A stretch of 64,000 bases of DNA, taken from contig JAOWBW010001311.1 of the NCBI GenBank assembly GCA_026119855.1, positions 124,001 through 188,000 of the forward strand, read 5' to 3'. The position numbers were made by a program, and so were the translations under genes. Positions 35,041-47,226 of this stretch are shown piece after piece. The DNA comes from Campanula takesimana (taxonomy: Eukaryota; Streptophyta; Magnoliopsida; Asterales; Campanulaceae). The notes beneath the pieces were generated by a model. It was not told where the DNA came from. It did not search any database and saw nothing but the letters and a program-made list of their open reading frames with translations. Position 1 is the stretch's first letter. Every line of letters starts with the position of its first letter.

Positions 35041-35831
35041 ATTCTCTCATCGCGGCACGTGGATTTATTACGTGGAATTCCACGTGGCATTCAAGATGTT
35101 TTCATCCAATTATTCAATTAGTCATGATGACAATTTACATGCTAATTCAAAATTTAAACTTCCCTATAGTATAACATTAAAACTTAAATTAAAGTTATTC
35201 ATTAATTTTCCATTTTATGCGTTTTAATGTTTATTCAATTGTATTTTATAATTCACAATTTATTATGCCCTATTGAATATCAACGGGTGACAAACTAGTT
35301 ATTATTTAATAATGTTCATGGAGTAAAAAAATTAATGATTCTTCATAAAAATTATTATTGGTAATAATTTAAATAATATCATGAAAATAATTATCTTATT
35401 AACTTTTTGATCAAATGACAATGAAGTTTATCAAAATGTTAAAATTTCATATTTATTGTAGAACACTTGTAAAAGTACAATGGATGGATGAAAACGGATT
35501 ATAACCAATTTAAAAAGATTTTTTTTTTTAGGAAAAATAGTTTTTTGAGTTTATTAAGAAAAATGTGTTTTTAAACTATGTCTGAGTACCTATTATCCCA
35601 AGAGGAATCCTTCCAGTAGTCTTGGCCATTTACCCCACTTCCCTCCACATTTCATAAACAGTCATGGATAAGTATAAGATGCGCTCCTTCCAAGTAGGCT
35701 AAGACTGGGCTTAATCGCTTTGAAGGAGGTTTATAAAATCCACTAATGTTTTGTAAAATCTTTTTCTAAAAACGGAGCGGTAAAAGTGGTGAGGATCCGT
35801 TTTATCTTCCGAGTTTGGAAGAGGGAAAGGT
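35041..35831. other. Intergenic DNA, nothing recognised
   Basis: AT-rich, no sustained frame, no clear repeat. Confidence 0.4.
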
Positions 35832-36686
35832 TCTAGTGGTGGATTGGTTAGTATACCGATTGTATTTTGCTTGTACCGTGTACCAACCAATTATGATTTG
35901 GTACTAAAAAATACTCCCTCCGTCCCACTACACGTAGGACTAGAGGTCCCGCACGGAGATTAAGAAAAAAAGAGTATATGTGTGGTAGAAAATGAAGAGA
36001 TAGAATGAGTGGGTAAATAGTAGTGTTGGTTGAATAAATTGAGTGGTGGAAAATGAAGAGAGAGAATGAGTGAGAATATAAATATATTAAAATATTTCCA
36101 TTTTGGGTAATCTCACTTGTGGTGGGACGGACCAAAAGGGAAAGAAGTCTCACTTCTGTTGGGAAGGAGGGAGTATGTACTAGTACCAATCACAAAAGTC
36201 GGTATACCAAGTTTATTGGTACGGTTGGTATTCGGTTGGTACGGTTAGTACTCGATATATACTAAATGTAAATGGAGACAAAAAAAATTGCATTTTTTCT
36301 TTTTGTTAGACTTTCTTGTCTAGTATAAAAATAAAACATTATAACATATAAATAAATCTCAAATACAAACTATAAAGTCTTGAAACCCAATAAAGTAGAA
36401 CAATTCATGTCTTGAAAACTAAAAATACAATGACTATACATAATAAATTAATAGACACCACAACTCCAAACCAAAAGATCACAATAATAAGGGAGCTTGG
36501 TTTTTTTCTAGATCGTAATAAAGTTGATACATGCAATATTGTATACCGTGTACTAACCAATTATACAAAAATGGTAGGGCACTACCTACCAAAAGTTTCG
36601 GTTTACCGACTTCTTTATACCAATTATAATTGGTACAGTTGGTATGCGGGTTGGTTGGTACGGACGAGTACAATTTTCCACCCCTA
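35832..36686. mobile_element. Old hAT-like element with nested Stowaway MITE
   Basis: Outer ends CTAGTGGTGGA and TCCACCCCTAG are inverted. Inside, GGTACGGTTGGT and ACCGTGTAC(C/T)AACCAATTA blocks recur in both orientations. A Stowaway MITE at 35914-36173 splits it. I do not see an 8-bp duplication, so the hAT class rests on the end sequence alone. Confidence 0.45.
35914..36173. mobile_element. Stowaway MITE, 260 bp
   Basis: CTCCCTCCGTCCCACTAC and AAGGAGGGAG ends between TA dinucleotides. Its interior (GGTGGAAAATGAAGAGAGAG) matches the MITE at 57648-57930, so the two are one family. Confidence 0.85.
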
Positions 36687-36694
36687 GTCTGAAC

Positions 36695-37384
36695 TAGAGC
36701 CGTCAATTTGGGTTAGTGGGGCGGGGCGGGATCACACCAAAACCCACCATTTGACGGGGCGGGGCGAGCCAGCCCAAATTCTTGACGGGCTGGAAATATA
36801 TGTCATCCCAACCCAACCCACCTTGGGTTGGTGGGCCAAACGGGCCAGTCCAAAAATCAAAATTTACCAACTGAATTGATAATAAAGCACGTCCAAATAA
36901 TGATATATAAATGTAAGGTGAAGACAATAGAGTTTTTAGTATATTATGATGTTGATACAGCAGCACAAAGTCCATTTTACATTGATAAACTAGCCATGTT
37001 TATTCATCATTCTATAAAGGAATGAGTGGTACTCATAATTTCATAAACTAGTAACTCTATAAAGCACAAATTAAACAAGACAATAGCATCACACCTCCAA
37101 AATAAGTCTAATCCATACATGAATTGCAGAAACTACCACTAGACATAATAGAATGCATAAGAGAAGAGAATAAATATCACATGGTGGTCGATAAAAGTGA
37201 GATAGACGGCAAGCAAGCGGGCCAAGCGGGCTAGCCCGCCCCAAACCCGCCTTGGCCCAAACCCAAATGGGTTGGCTCAAGTTAGCCCACTCCTTTTTGG
37301 GTTAGTGATTTTGAAACCCAACCCACTCCTTTTGTATGGCGGGGCGGGCTGGCTGGATGGTCTCAACCCAAATTGACGGCTCTA
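36695..37384. mobile_element. Non-autonomous hAT element, 690 bp
   Basis: Perfect inverted ends TAGAGCCGTCAATTTGGGTT and its complement are flanked by an exact 8-bp duplication GTCTGAAC (36687-36694 and 37385-37392), the hAT hallmark. The GC-rich subterminal regions carry GGCGGGGCGGG and GGGCTAGCCCG-type inverted motifs. No transposase. Confidence 0.92.
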
Positions 37385-37859
37385 GTCTGAACTGAGCTTG
37401 AACTATTCGGTGACATTTTGGTAAATAACAAAAAAATTAAAAACGCGCAATGGCATGTTCATAAATAGTTGGAACTTCTAAAACCTCCTAGCAGTCTTCA
37501 AAACTGCAACTGGCATTTCGAAGACGCGGACTGACACTCTTCAACACATGAACTGACACTTAAATATACTTGGACCGGTACTAACAAAAAAAAAAACATT
37601 AACCATCTTAAACACTACAACTAGTCATATAAATACCACATGAACTCAATTACATATGACCAGCATTCCCAAAACACATGAACTGGTGTTCTTAAACCCA
37701 TACACTAGTATTTTTAAAATGCAATGGCAATATTTATCACTCAAAGCTGATTGTGCCAATGCAAGTATTTTGTTGTGCCACTTCATGTGTTTTTTTTTTT
37801 AATAGTCAGTGAGTGTGTTTGTTAAGTGTCATCCCTCGTTTTCTTATATGACAGATATC

Positions 37860-38475
37860 GATTACACGAGGAGCCGTATGATTGTTATGTGTATCACAAT
37901 AAGTTGTTAGATGGGTCGTACATCTATTTTGTTCTTCATGTTGACAATATTTATCACTCAAAACTAATAATCTATATTTTGTAATATAGATTATTAGTTA
38001 GTCCTTTTGGGTCAAGGACTTTTGTACTCCTTATTTTGCTTCAGAGTTAGGGATTATTAGCTAGTCCTTTTGTGACAATGACTTTTGTAATCCTTATTGT
38101 TTCAGAGTTAGGAATTATTATTAATCCTGTTAGGGAGTAATAAAATCTATTCCTTTTGTCTTCAGGGTTATGACTTGAGGGTTATGACTTGATTAGTATA
38201 AATAGACTAGTCATCCTATCACAAAATTCATAAAAACATAATTCATAATTTTAGTGCTCAAATTAGGATCTAGATCTAAGGGATTGCACAGTCTGGAATT
38301 TTATTTAAAATTCGTGCAAGGTAGATCAAGGTGATCTTTTTGTAATTGTTTCTTCAGATTGATAATAATATTCTCTCCCCTCCCAGTGGATATAGCTAAG
38401 TTGGTGAACCACGTAAATTTGTGTTCTTGTGTTTGATTACTTTTCTCATCAAGTCTTGTTTATCGCTCTAACATT
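37860..38475 (+). pseudogene. Copia scrap: RT fragment joined to an LTR-like segment
   Basis: Around 37868-37955 the plus strand reads YDCYVYHNK and GSYIYFVLHVDN, the region around the RT catalytic YVDD box of Copia, here with VDN. It runs straight into LTR-like DNA with TATAAATAGAC (about 38199) that ends CTCTAACA near 38474. RNase H and most of RT are deleted. Confidence 0.6.
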
Positions 38476-39386
38476 ATGAGATAGATAACCTGAGAAGCTA
38501 TAGAAGAACGGCCCTTGAATCAAAACTACAGGATTGATCATGACTTATAGAATTGATCCGGGGTAGTCTGTTACTTCAACTGCATGCTTTCTGCCGTCAT
38601 GTACAAGCATAACAAGGTTGGTTATTGGACCACTGGAGAAAGATGGGGTGCAAAATCATATAAAATCAGCATGCAAGAAATTGATATTGAAATGACCGTG
38701 TAAATATGGCAAAAGCATATAAGATGAACACATCCTAAACATTCAGTGTAGTTACATTGATTAGGCCAGGTAAGTAAGAGTCAAACAAGAGCTGAACTGA
38801 GCAGCATAACAGATTAAACCCTCTGCTCCCTCACGCCGCGGACAAAGAAAACCTACCGCTAAACGCATTTCTTTTAATCCAAATGAAGCTCGAGCACAAG
38901 CAGGTGTTAAGATCACTTAACTGTCCTCAAACGTACACAATGTTTAACGGTAGACCACACATACGTGCAAAATAGATATCATGTTCATGTTCACGAACAG
39001 AGACGGAAACTTGGTGCGCGCGCACATTTTCACCGCGTCAATCCCAACCATAGACAAAAACCTTTTCGATACACTACATCATCACAGCCAACCATTCTCT
39101 CAACAACATCCTAATCCAAATTTCAACTGTTACTAGGATCAAATTAAACCCTTAGCACCTAAATATCAGAAAAATTCCTAGCCATGCCACTAAATCTGTG
39201 TCCGCCTTTATAACAGGACGATGCTTCAATGAGGACGATGCCTGAATGAATACCCACCTTGTTCAGATATGGTTAACGGAAAAGTCGAGAATATTCTTCA
39301 TGTTGCAGTGGAGAAAAGGAAGATGAGGTAATAAGATGTACGCAATATGAATACATGATTAACCATTAGTTTCACAATTAGCCCAG
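38476..39386. other. 3' flank of PPR unit A, no gene seen
   Basis: A short stretch (AGATGAGGTAATAAGAT near 39321) matches the flanks of PPR units C and D. The remainder has no recognised feature. Confidence 0.45.
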
Positions 39387-39394
39387 TCACTCTA

Positions 39395-40095
39395 TTGTTC
39401 TAGAAGAGTTTACGGCGTTAGGGCAAAATCTTGACAAACTTTCTGACCATGTTGAGCAAGATAGGATCTTACCCTTCAGCTCAGAGTTTACGGCGTTAGG
39501 GCATCGTGTACCTTTTCCCCCTTCAAAAGTCCACCGAGTAAAATATTGTAGGTGATATTGTCTGGTATGCAACCACTCTCTTCCATTTTAATAATCAATT
39601 CTTTCGCTTTCTCCACAAGCCCTTTATGACAAAGACTATTTACAAGCGTGTTAAACGTCCAAACATTGGGTTTCGAACCTTTGGAACAAAGTTCTTTGAA
39701 CAGATCGCTCGCGGTATCAAAATTCCTAGTCATGGCAGTAGCATGAATGAGAATGGTGTAAAGGCTAACAGCAGAATTCGATCCACGACTTTCCATTGAA
39801 CGAAACAAAGACATTGCTTTTGCAATCTGGTTGTTTTTGCACAGCCCGTCAAGCACGATAGCATAAGTTTGAACATCAGGAGTTATTCCATCAGCTTGCA
39901 TCTCAGCAAGTAGATCTCGAGCAACTGAACATTTACCTAAACGGAACATGCCCTGTAACATGGTGCTATATGTAGCTACATCAGGCTTCAATGCCATACG
40001 AAAAACCTCCCGAAACAAATGCATGGCCTCATGAATATTTCCGTTCTTGCAAAAGCCATTAATTACAGTGGTATAGTTAACTATGTTTGGACCCT
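39395..40095 (-). pseudogene. PPR pseudogene A (5'-truncated, 3' end rearranged)
   Basis: Corresponds to repeats 9-14 of the intact PPR gene at 53974-55821, with motifs NYTTVINGFCK, TYAIVLDGLCKNNQIA and NVWTFNTLVNSLCHKG. It begins abruptly near 40095 with no N-terminus. At the 3' end a deletion is marked by an inserted 21-bp direct repeat AGAGTTTACGGCGTTAGGG (39405-39425 and 39483-39503), after which the frame is lost. Not functional. Confidence 0.9.
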
Positions 40096-40199
40096 ATATT
40101 GACAAAATTGAAACATTAGACCTCGATTGGCACACCCCCTCCCCCTGAAGACACCCCCGTCCCCCTAAAAATTGGACCATAATTTGTCATTTCCCTTTT

Positions 40200-40324
40200 A
40201 AAATACTATCAAAAACTATTTTCATAATATAATGAGGCTAATTATATTTTTATATTTTTTGTCAAAGTTGAATCAAGTTGACAAGATAGTCAAACAAGGA
40301 CTATTAACATAAAACGGAGGGAGT
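40200..40324. mobile_element. Right end of a Stowaway-type MITE
   Basis: Ends ACGGAGGGAG then TA. The inner part (TCAAGTTGAC...GGACTAT) matches 62285-62352 in the flank of PPR unit D, at the equivalent position. The left end is lost. Confidence 0.6.
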
Positions 40325-40547
40325 AAGTCATTAAGTAGAACTAAAAGAGCAATACAAGAATTAAAGGATGCAGAGGTGAAAGTTATACCATCAAGCATAC
40401 GTTAAGGCTGGAGTTGAAATTCTTTACAGATTTATTAGGTTAATGAACTCATAAAGAAAAATGCAAGATAAAGGAGCGAGTTCTTTCTAATTATACAGTA
40501 GTAAATTAAGAACAAGAAACATGAGGCAAGAAACTTAGAGAAATACT

Positions 40548-41526
40548 TGTTGGAAAAATGTGAAGGAAATGAGTATTTTCCTTAATTTTGTGTATTAATT
40601 AATTGATAAATAATTTGTCGAATGACAAAGTTGTTTGTGGGTTTTTGTGTTCTACTCCGTGAGAACATTGAGATAATGTATTCATTTGTCCAATTTGGCA
40701 TTGGGATGAATAAGATATGAAGGCTCAAAGTTGGTGGGTTGAAATGGGAATATGAAAATTATCCCACATTGGAAAGAAATGTAAAGGGAAGCTTGTATAA
40801 AGGCTTGAGCACTTGACTAGTGTTTAAGCTTGTATGGCATAGAGGCTCTCTCTCTCGCGCGCAGGGGGGGGGGTGCAAATCATGGACCCAATTTGGCTTG
40901 CGAGGTCCGAACTCATGTGTGCCTGCGGACACGAATGTAGCACCAATTTGGCTTGTCCGTGCGAGCTCACCTTTTGCTTAATTTTTTGATCTTTACAGTC
41001 AAAATTTTTGCCCAGAATCAGATTCATCTCATCTGAATGGAATGCCAACTGAAGAGCCATCCCTTATCTTATCTCAGATTTAATTAAGGATTATGTTTAT
41101 CCTTTGTTTTTGGCTTGAACTGTTCTCCGAACTGTATAAATAGAGCACAAATCAGTGCAGAAAAGGAACACAATTTTCCAGCAATCTTCACAGTCTCTCT
41201 CTTGTTGCATATTGTCTTCGTTCCTTCATTGGCCTCCTGCATTGCACACTTTGTGGTGATACTGTCCAAGCACAACATCAATTCGCCGGAATCTCATAGT
41301 GCTGAGAAGCATCCGGTTCATCCGAGTAATCCTGGGAGACTAGCGTCCAAGAATATCCTCAAGCACTAATGGTGAGGGGGCGAATAAGTCTTAAGGACAG
41401 TGTGTCAAACACACGCCTCGGGACATCATCAACAATCTGTCCATATTTCTATTTCTGGTTTTTTAATTATTTTTTTCTGTTTAATTATTCTGTGATTCTG
41501 TTCTTTCTTGTGGAATATTTCCAACA
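40548..41526 (+). mobile_element. Solo LTR in PPR unit B (979 bp)
   Basis: Begins TGTTGGAAAAATG and ends TATTTCCAACA, with a 5-bp target duplication ATACT on both sides (40543-40547 and 41527-41531). A TATAAATAGAGC box lies at about 41135. The paralogous flanks of units C (about 53195) and D (about 62615) read straight through this site as an empty TACTAACCTGAG. No internal region remains, so it formed by LTR-LTR recombination. Orientation is inferred from the TATA box. Confidence 0.92.
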
Positions 41527-41531
41527 ATACT

Positions 41532-41787
41532 AACCTGAGATGTCAAACAAATTAATGTATCAGGGCAAGGTGGATTATCTCTTTTGGGGAAAGTGGAGTG
41601 TGCAAATGTGATCCTGAAAACTTGCCCAAGGCTGTTAAATAGGGTGTAATTGTAAAGGTGAGAAATTAATGAAACAATTTATAGTAGATTGATTAGGAGC
41701 AGCTACAGATAATATGATAAGGGGAACAAGCAATAACGGAGACTCTGCCCGACATACATTGCAATACGCTGCCAGTCAGGCTAGTTA
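41532..41787. repeat. Duplicated 3' flank of PPR unit B
   Basis: Shares TGTGATCCTGAAAACTTGCC, GGTGTAATT and AGCAATAACGGAGAC with the flanks of unit C (53210-53400) and partly unit D (62690-62760). It shows that segments larger than the coding sequence were copied. Confidence 0.85.
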
Positions 41788-41792
41788 CCTGA

Positions 41793-43961
41793 TGATGAGA
41801 TGGATTTTACACTATTTAATTCCTAGGATTTTATGAGCTTAAATGATAATTTTTATGTATTTTAGAGAGTTTATTTGGAATTTTGGGCAATTATGTAATT
41901 TTGGGGTTATTTTATTATTTCTACCAAAATTAAATATTTTATTATTCAAAAGAAATTCAAAATGAAAATTAAATTTAAAGCCCAAGATTATTGAAGATGA
42001 ATAGTGGATTAAAAGTTGGGTCAAGAAGAATTTTAAAGGATAGAAAAAGAATTGAGGAAGGAGCCCAAATTAGTTGAAGACCAACAGCAAGCAAGGAAGA
42101 AGAAGGAGGCAAGGCGGCCCACCAACAGTCAGCCCAGAAGCAGACGGAAGCCAGCGAGGCCCAATACACATGGCCCAATTTAGAAACCAGCAAGGCGGCC
42201 CATTTAAATGGCCCAAAGTACAGCACGTCTGAAGAAGTCGTGAGCACGAGTGGCACGACTAGTGCGCTCCAGCGCGAGTCGAAATCGCAGGTTCCAGGTA
42301 CGCTTTTGGTGGTGACGGGCGCGTGACTGGTGGAGCTGGGCGCGTGAACAGCGGAGTGTGAGATTGGGGGCGCGTGATCGCGCGTGTGACGGCCTGGCAG
42401 AGGTAATTTTTGATATTTCTTATTTTCTTTTAATTTCTTTTCGTTCCTTATTAGACCATGCACAATGGTTAAACCAAACTTTCCCATTCAACACCCACTT
42501 TATCACTCCACATCATCTTCTCTCTCATCCAACTAATCCATTCAACACTCATTCAATTTTTACCCCTACAATGGTTTGTTTAATCTCCATTCAACACTTT
42601 TCTCACTCTATACCCCACCATTTAAAATACTCTATACCCCACCATTTAAAATTTATTTTTTATTTTTTTATCCAAATACAATGAAACTTACGTCAATTTA
42701 AAGAGATTTTTTTATAGGAATTTTGGTGTAAAAAAAAATTAATTAAAATATTTTATGTGAAATATTTGAGCTCAAATAATTTGGATAAAAGTAAAAAATA
42801 TGGCCAGCCAATCATGTGCCGACACTTGGCGACACCACAAAAAATCAAAAAAAAAAAAGCCAGGCGGCTTTTGCCTTCAACCAAGTCAAGCGCGCGTGTC
42901 ATCCACTCTCCAGGTCGACCGAATCACGCCTCGCCACGTGGCAGAAAGGACCCGACCATTCTGCATTCACAATTGTTTACTGCATTCAACCAAACAGTTC
43001 ACACACACTCATTAAACAAACCATTGTAGCAATCAAACCAAAACTTTTTTTGTGAATGCCATTAAACAAGTGTGTTAAACGACCATTGTAAATGGTCTTA
43101 GATTAGGATTTGTTCTAGGCATTAAAAATAGGTTTCTTTATTGTTTTAATTCTAGACTTCATACAATATTTTAGATCTAGGTTTTTAGTCTTTTTTCATG
43201 GAGATTTCAAAGCTTTGGATGAGGAACTAAAATTCAAGCTTTGGGTTTGAATCTTGAACCCATTTTTGTTTAATTTGAGGTATTTTTCTTTTCACAATTT
43301 TATTCCTATTCATAATTATACTTGTTCTTGAATCTAAATTGATTGCTAGTTTGTAGATTTGATCACCCTATTTATACTTGTGATTGATTTTTGCTAGAAT
43401 TTTCTATGACTGTGCCATTGTAGGAATTCACAAGTAGCATCTTTACGATTTATGCATGTGCCATGGTAAATTGTGAAGTGGGTAAAATTAGACGATTATC
43501 TATATGAAATAATTGTAGAAAGCGTTCTTGATCTTAGTTTCTTAAATCTTGAATCAATTAATATTGAGATCTAGACTGTGTCAGTTAGATTAATTTATTA
43601 ATTAGGGTTTCTAGTGAGTGTGCCACTGCTAGTAACTATTCTGAAAGAAGAAACAGAGATTGAAATAGATCTTGTGATCAAGTGAATGTGGTAAAAAGTG
43701 AAAAGAGATATCAATGATAATTAAATAATTAGGTGGGGACGGAATCAAATCTGAAGTGCTTCTTAATTATTGTTTTAGCTCATAATTAGTTTAATTTATG
43801 TTTTTGGGATTTAATAATTAAACTTTTCTCCCAATCTTGTCAAGTGACAATTACGTAGACAAATAACCGTTCTTCGTGGATCGATTCTAGACTTATTCCT
43901 AGCTACATATTTTTAGAACATAGTCCTGGTTTAATTTGTAGGTGTGCGATTTAGCCTATCA
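41793..43961. mobile_element. Second solo LTR in PPR unit B (2.2 kb, contains a MITE)
   Basis: Starts TGATGAGATGG and ends GCCTATCA, with the 5-bp duplication CCTGA on both sides (41788-41792 and 43962-43966). Unit C has the matching unoccupied site near 53760 (ACCTGGAAGTAGCAATTAT). A 644-bp Harbinger-like MITE sits inside it. There is no coding sequence, and the superfamily is not determined. Confidence 0.88.
42454..43097. mobile_element. Harbinger-like MITE nested in the solo LTR
   Basis: Ends GACCATGCACAATGG and ATGGTC, with TTA on both sides (42451-42453 and 43098-43100). Same family as 22032-22844 but inverted in orientation. Contains AAACAAACCATTGTAG and CATTCAACAC motifs. Confidence 0.75.
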
Positions 43962-44141
43962 CCTGAACGTAGCAATTATCTTCACCGATAAGCAAATGAA
44001 CAACTTAGTTAAGACAATGGTCTCATACGAATAATAGAAATGTAATGATTTTTTGTATACAACTCACATTTATATCAAACAAACAATCATAAAGGTTCAA
44101 ATACCTTAGCATATTCCTCACATTACCTTTCCGTTATCATT

Positions 44142-45190
44142 CTAGAGCTTCTTCGGTGTTGGACAGGAATTTTGAATTTTATCCTTACGCACAAGTATAA
44201 CAAACTTTCTGACCATGTTGAGTAAAATAGGATCTTGCCCTTCAGCTCATAATATAGCAAGTAACATTGAGTGAGTTTTAGTGTCAAGCGAGAAACACTT
44301 TTCAACCAGCTCCCCAAGAAGTGTCACTGCCTTGTGTACATCTTTCACCTTCAGAATTCAACGGAGAAAAATATTGTAGGTAATATTGTCTGGTATAGCA
44401 ACCACTCTCTTCCATTTTTATAATCAATTCTTTTGCTTTCTCCACAAGACCTTCTTGACAAAGACCATTTACAAGCGTGTTATACGTCCAAACATTGGGT
44501 TGCAAACCTTTGGAACAAAGTTCAACGAAAAGATCGCTCGCAGTATCAAACTTCCCACTGATGCTAGTAGCATGAATGAGAATGTTGTAAAGGCTAACAA
44601 CAGAATTCGATCCACGAGTTTCCATTGAATGAAACAAAGACATTGCTTCCGCGATCTGGTTGTTTTTGCACAACCCGTCAAGCACGAAAGCATAAGTTTG
44701 AAGATCAGGAGTTATTCCATCAGCTTTCATCTCAACAAGTAGATCCCGAGCAGCTGAACATTTACCCAAGTGGAACATGCCCTGTAACAGGGTGTTATAA
44801 GTAACTACATTGGGCTTTAATCCCATACGAACAACCTCCCGGAACAAGTGTGTGGCCTCATGAATATTTCCGTTCTTGCAAAAGCCATTAATTAGAGTGG
44901 TATAGTTAACTATCGTAGGCACAAGGCCCTGTCCACCACGGATTTGAGAATTTTATTTGCCTTAGTCATTTGCCCTTGCATGCAATACCCGTCCATTATT
45001 GCATTATAAGTAACTACGTCTGGAGTCTCACCATATTGAGTCATTTTAAGGACGATATCCTCGGCCTCTCTCATCTTCCCTTCCTTGCAATATGCATCCA
45101 ATAATAATTTATAAGTGCGTACATTAGGATAAATTTGTTTCTTGCACATTTCGTCTAGCAGCTGCATGGCCTCACTCCAAAATGATAAAT
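44142..45190 (-). pseudogene. PPR pseudogene B (5'-truncated, frameshifted)
   Basis: Covers repeats 6-14 and the C-terminal tail of the gene at 53974-55821. The 5' frame (EAMQLLDEMCKKQIYP, TPDVVTYNAIMDGYC) and the main frame (VNYTTLINGFCK onward) are separated by a frameshift near 44925. A second shift after EESGC (about 44390) disrupts the last repeat. It starts without a start codon or targeting peptide. Two solo LTRs sit in its 3' flank. Not functional as a protein. Confidence 0.92.
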
Positions 45191-45388
45191 TTGTTATGCA
45201 TGCAATGAAAAATGTAAAACATGACATTCTAGTACATAAAAAGATATGATTTGTTTTCCAAGCTAAAACATAATACGGTAATTGTTTTCATTTAAAAGAG
45301 GTTGGTTATCACAAAAATAAAATAAAATATATGATACGTAACTATGTTCACCAATTTTGAACTCCATTCACATCCCTCAACCAGTTTT

Positions 45389-46255
45389 CAGGGCCGCTCC
45401 TAGTTTTTTTGGGGTCCTGGGCGAGGTCCAATGAAGGGCAATTTCTCTTTTTGAAACAATGAACGGTCTTTTATAAATCTTTCTTTTTCTCCTTCAAAAC
45501 TCCTGTTTTTTACTAGCAGAATTATTTTTTTGTGTTAACTTGTACTTTGAATTTGTATTTAAGTATAAAATAATTGTTAGATCAAATGATTGAAGTTAGC
45601 ATAATAACAGATAAATTAAAGGTTATAATCAAACCTATAAATTTTTATCATAAAAAATAGTAAGAAAATATATAAAACCCAGTAAAATTATAAAAGGAAA
45701 AAAATATGTACAACAAAAACATGATGAAAAAAATACATATAACGTCTCAAAATTTGCAAAAGAACATATTAAATAAATATATAAAAGTGTCTTAAAAACT
45801 CTTGCAAAAGATAAGATTAAATTATGTTCACCAAAAATAAAATAATATAATAAGAATATGAGGACTAAAAAAATTACTCCAAAGAAGATTATACATATAT
45901 CTATGTCTTACAAAGATGTTTTCATTTCTACTTAAATTTGTCACAAGAAAAAAATAATTTTCTTTGAGTTATTAAAATAAGGGAATATGAAGGCCCCAAA
46001 AGTATGAGGGCTCAAATATAATATGAATAAGGGAATATGAAGGCCCCAAAAGTTATACTGTAGTTGTCCTTGGTTGATTTTTTTTTCTCAAATAAAATAG
46101 GCATTTTTTGTGTATTTTTTTTCTTGGGGCCTCTTTTGCTTAAAAGTTAACTAATAAAATGTGTCAGCAGATTTTCTTTTATTTATTTAAGAAAGAATTA
46201 GTGATAATTTTTTTTTTCATAATAAAGATATATATATATATATATACATACATAT

Positions 46256-46323
<68 letters not shown>

Positions 46324-46392
46324 GCTATAAAAATTTTGGGCTCCTCTCCCGGCAAGGGCCCCACCTGCCCCCCCCCCCTTGGGACGGCCCTG
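45389..46392. mobile_element. Non-autonomous hAT element, 1,004 bp
   Basis: Inverted ends CAGGGCCGC and ACGGCCCTG with an exact 8-bp duplication CCAGTTTT (45381-45388 and 46393-46400). The interior is AT-rich, with a duplicated GGGAATATGAAGGCCCCAAA (45983 and 46028) and the CA/TA microsatellite. It inserted at the 3' side of the RPL26 pseudogene. Confidence 0.9.
46227..46323. repeat. (TA)n(CA)n(TA)n microsatellite
   Basis: Compound run of TA, then CA, then TA dinucleotides inside the hAT element. Any open frames through it are repeat artefacts. Confidence 0.95.
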
Positions 46393-46565
46393 CCAGTTTT
46401 TTGTCTCTCCGTCGACGGTGAACTTGCCCTTGGACTTAACCACAGCCCTAGCCTTGGCCTTCCTGTCAAGGAGAGACTGTTGGGAGATTTTCTTTATTCC
46501 AATCCAATTCAATGAGTATAATTAAATGAGAACAAAAGCGGAAGCGTACTTTAATACGTTATAAC

Positions 46566-46832
46566 CACCGGCGAAGCTAAGGCTAAGCAAAGGGGGTCGG
46601 TCGACACTCTTGAATCTTCGAACGTGTCAATTTTAGTACTTTCAAAATTTTAATTTTTTTTTCACAACTAAAAATGATGAATTTACTCATTTTGACCCCC
46701 TTAATTTTAAGAAAAAAATATACCAAGTTATTATTTTGACCCCCTTGTATACTAAATTTGTAGTCCCAACTATAGTACTTATTCCATGAACAACCTTGAC
46801 CCTCATCCCGAAAAATCCTGGCTTCGCCACTA
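46566..46832. mobile_element. hAT MITE, 267 bp
   Basis: Ends CACCGGCGAAGCTAAGG and CCTGGCTTCGCCACTA, flanked by the exact 8-bp duplication GTTATAAC (46558-46565 and 46833-46840). Confidence 0.9.
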
Positions 46833-47226
46833 GTTATAACGGAAAATTGATTATCCGTTAAGTATTGAATGGAAGCTTTGAATAATCCTAGGACCGATCT
46901 TCCAATTGATCCGTATACTCCATGTTGTTAGTCTCTCATTGAAGGGATGTAAGAATCTTAGAGTAGGATACGTTCCGACCCCTTATTTATAAAGTTAACG
47001 CATCCGTTAGGATGAAAGGATGCATCCATTAATAATGCTTACAAATAGGCCCCTTATCTATTTATAAATACAATCTGGTCTCTACATATTTACAAACTAA
47101 ACCCCATACTTATAAAAGATGACGTAAGGCCCCTAAAAACTTATTAGATCACTTTATTTAGGCTCGAATAACTCTATAATAATATTACCTATGCAATTAG
47201 CCCGTAGTACATGCCCAAATACTATA

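Noticed and set aside
34809..35174. Lysine-rich ORF of 121 codons
   Set aside because: Produced by poly-A runs in the TGTTACATT-rich stretch.
46159..46515. ORFs on both strands through a TA/CA tract
   Set aside because: Frames are created by a dinucleotide repeat inside a hAT element.
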